Shown here: one piece after another, positions 7,402 to 8,787 of the stretch
Position numbering within the stretch: position 1 is the first letter of the stretch
How the letters are laid out: the number at the start of each line of letters is the position of its first letter
DNA from: Staphylococcaceae bacterium UBA6286
GTDB lineage: Bacteria; Bacillota; Bacilli; Staphylococcales; Staphylococcaceae
Length of the DNA: 8,787 nt
Reading direction: 5' to 3'
NCBI GenBank assembly: GCA_002438305.1
Contig: DJUI01000020.1
Location: 6,874 to 15,660 of the forward strand
Translations under genes and position numbers: made by a program
The notes under the pieces: model-generated
Database searches by the model: none
What the model was told of the DNA's origin: nothing
Seen by the model: only the letters and a program-made list of their open reading frames with translations

Positions 7402-8664
7402 ATGATCAATATACCGAGAGGAACACAGGATATACTTCCGCAGGACACGCCTAAATGGCGATATGTTGAATCGTAATTAAATGAAATTGCGACTGATTAT
7501 AATTATAAGGAAATTAGAACACCGATGTTTGAAAGTACAGATTTATTTTCAAGAGGTGTCGGTGATTCTACAGATATCGTACAAAAAGAAATGTACACTT
7601 TCAAAGATAAAAGTGACCGCAGCATGACACTGCGTCCTGAAGGCACTGCTGCAGTGGTCCGCAGCTATATAGAGAATAAGATGTATGGTGATGCAAATCA
7701 ACCGGTGAAATTGTATTATACGGGCCCGATGTTCAGATATGAGCGCAAACAAAAAGGACGTTATCGTCAATTTGTACAGTTTGGTGTTGAAGCTATCGGA
7801 GCTGAGAATCCTGCGATTGATGCTGAAGTGCTGCACATGCTGTATCATATCTATAGCTCATTTGGGTTGAAATCATTGAAGCTTGTCATTAATTCAATCG
7901 GTGATATGGACTCAAGAAAAGAATATAAAGAAGCGCTCGTTGAACACTTTACACCGCATATTGATGGTTTCTGTCAGGACTGTCAAAATCGACTTCATAC
8001 GAATCCCATGCGTATTCTGGACTGCAAAGTGGATAAAGATCAGCCGTCTGTCAAGACAGCACCTAAAATCACGAATTATTTAAATGATTATTCCAGAAAC
8101 TATTATGACGAAGTTAAGAAAAATCTAGATATTTTAGGAATTCCATATGTGGAAGATGCAAGTCTTGTCAGAGGACTTGATTATTATACGCATACAGCAT
8201 TTGAGATGATGAGTGAAGCAGAAGGATTCGGAGCGATTACCACGTTATGCGGCGGTGGTCGTTATAACGGACTACTTGAAATGCTTGATGGACCAAGTGA
8301 AACGGGAATCGGTTTCGCGCTCAGTATTGAACGACTGCTGCTGGCACTTGAAGCAGAAGGAATTGAACTTGAGGTAGAGGAACCGATTGAGTTGTTTGTT
8401 GTAACGATGCCGGATACAGAAGCTCATGGACTGAAACTCTTGGCAGATTTGAGAACTGCAGGAATCAGCTGCGACATGGATTACTTGAAACGCAAAGTGA
8501 AAGGACAGTTCAAACAGGCGGACCGTCTCCACGCAAAATACACAGTTGTCCTTGGTTCAAATGAAATTGAGACAAATCAAGTGAAGCTGAAGGAAATGGC
8601 GACAGGCAATGAAACAGAACTGTCACTAGAAAATATGACAGCATATATAAAGGAGAGACGATAA
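7402..8664 (+). pseudogene. hisS: Histidyl-tRNA synthetase gene with an in-frame stop at codon 25
   Basis: The frame from 7402 would encode 420 residues, the normal Staphylococcus HisRS length, but codon 25 (7474-7476) is TAA. The frame is the same before and after the stop, so this is a substitution, not an indel. S. aureus HisRS as I recall it has Gln here (ENQLDE), so CAA to TAA is the simplest change. HisRS is a class II synthetase that charges tRNA-His. All other parts look intact: IPRGTQDILP (4-13), motif 1 ending at P41, TLRPEGT (76-82), motif 2 GPMFRYER through QFG (108-128), the HisRS-specific RGLDYY (257-262), GGGRYNGL (284-291), motif 3 GIGFALSIER (302-311) and an anticodon-binding domain (about 328-420). 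The open frame after the stop has its first ATG at 7525 (379 residues) and would lack all of motif 1 up to its proline. aspS begins directly after the hisS stop. Possible explanations are a sequence error, a decaying gene with another copy elsewhere, or stop read-through; I cannot decide from the window. Confidence 0.9.
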
Positions 8665-8787
8665 ATGGAACGAACGACTTATTGCGGATTGGTGACTGAA
8701 GACTATATTGGAACGGAGATTGTACTGAAAGGATGGGTACAGAGACGCCGAGATTTAGGTGGACTGATCTTTATCGATTTAAGAGAT
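8665..8787 (+). CDS. aspS: Aspartyl-tRNA synthetase, N-terminal fragment (3' end outside window)
   Basis: The first 41 codons of AspRS, a class II synthetase that loads aspartate on tRNA-Asp. The visible part is the start of the N-terminal OB-fold anticodon-binding domain, with the typical RTTYCG opening (3-8) and [19 protein letters not shown] (23-41), which matches the bacterial GWV-RRRDHGG-IFIDLRD signature. The ATG follows the hisS stop with no gap (TAAATG), and an AAAGGAG site (8649-8655) lies 9 nt upstream inside hisS. The gene is therefore in the same T-box-controlled transcript and may be translationally coupled to hisS. Its own ribosome binding site should allow some independent initiation even if hisS translation stops early. 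Confidence 0.95.
   Translation, partial: MERTTYCGLVTEDYIGTEIVLKGWVQRRRDLGGLIFIDLRD

Noticed and set aside
7481..7627. An out-of-frame ATG right after the hisS stop (7481), suggesting a frameshift rescue.
   Set aside because: It opens a different frame that ends after about 48 codons with low-complexity sequence. The hisS frame itself continues correctly, so no frameshift is involved.

Overview
The window looks like a core chromosomal region of a low-GC Gram-positive bacterium in the family Staphylococcaceae. The gene order secDF - recJ - apt - rel - dtd - lytH - hisS - aspS, all on the + strand, is the order I know from Staphylococcus. The proteins read as Staphylococcus-like but are not close to S. 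aureus, for example in the divergent RecJ C-terminal domain. A related genus such as Macrococcus or Jeotgalicoccus is possible, but I cannot fix the genus by eye.

Layout. Positions 1-561 hold the 3' end of secDF, which ends at a strong hairpin terminator (586-614). A good SigA-type promoter (666-694) then drives recJ (716-2968) and apt (2984-3505). A second terminator lies at the very end of apt. A weaker promoter candidate precedes rel (3601-5793), which is followed tightly by dtd (5802-6254) and lytH (6251-7102, overlapping dtd by 4 nt). A new promoter sits immediately after the lytH stop and starts a T-box leader (about 7139-7380). The leader controls hisS (7402-8664) and aspS (from 8665, running off the window).

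How the genes work together. The block covers protein export (SecDF), single-strand DNA exonuclease repair (RecJ), purine salvage (Apt), the stringent response (Rel), removal of D-amino acids from tRNA (Dtd), peptidoglycan stem-peptide removal (LytH) and two aminoacyl-tRNA synthetases. Rel senses uncharged tRNA at the ribosome. The T-box senses uncharged tRNA directly and switches on synthetase expression.

The most notable point is that hisS, normally an essential single-copy gene, carries an in-frame TAA at codon 25 (7474-7476) where Gln is expected. The rest of the gene is intact. The T-box can be folded by hand in detail, and both of its tRNA-reading elements (specifier GAC and antiterminator bulge UGGC) point to tRNA-Asp rather than tRNA-His. 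I found no mobile element, CRISPR array, tRNA or rRNA gene, and nothing that looks like an unknown multi-gene system.
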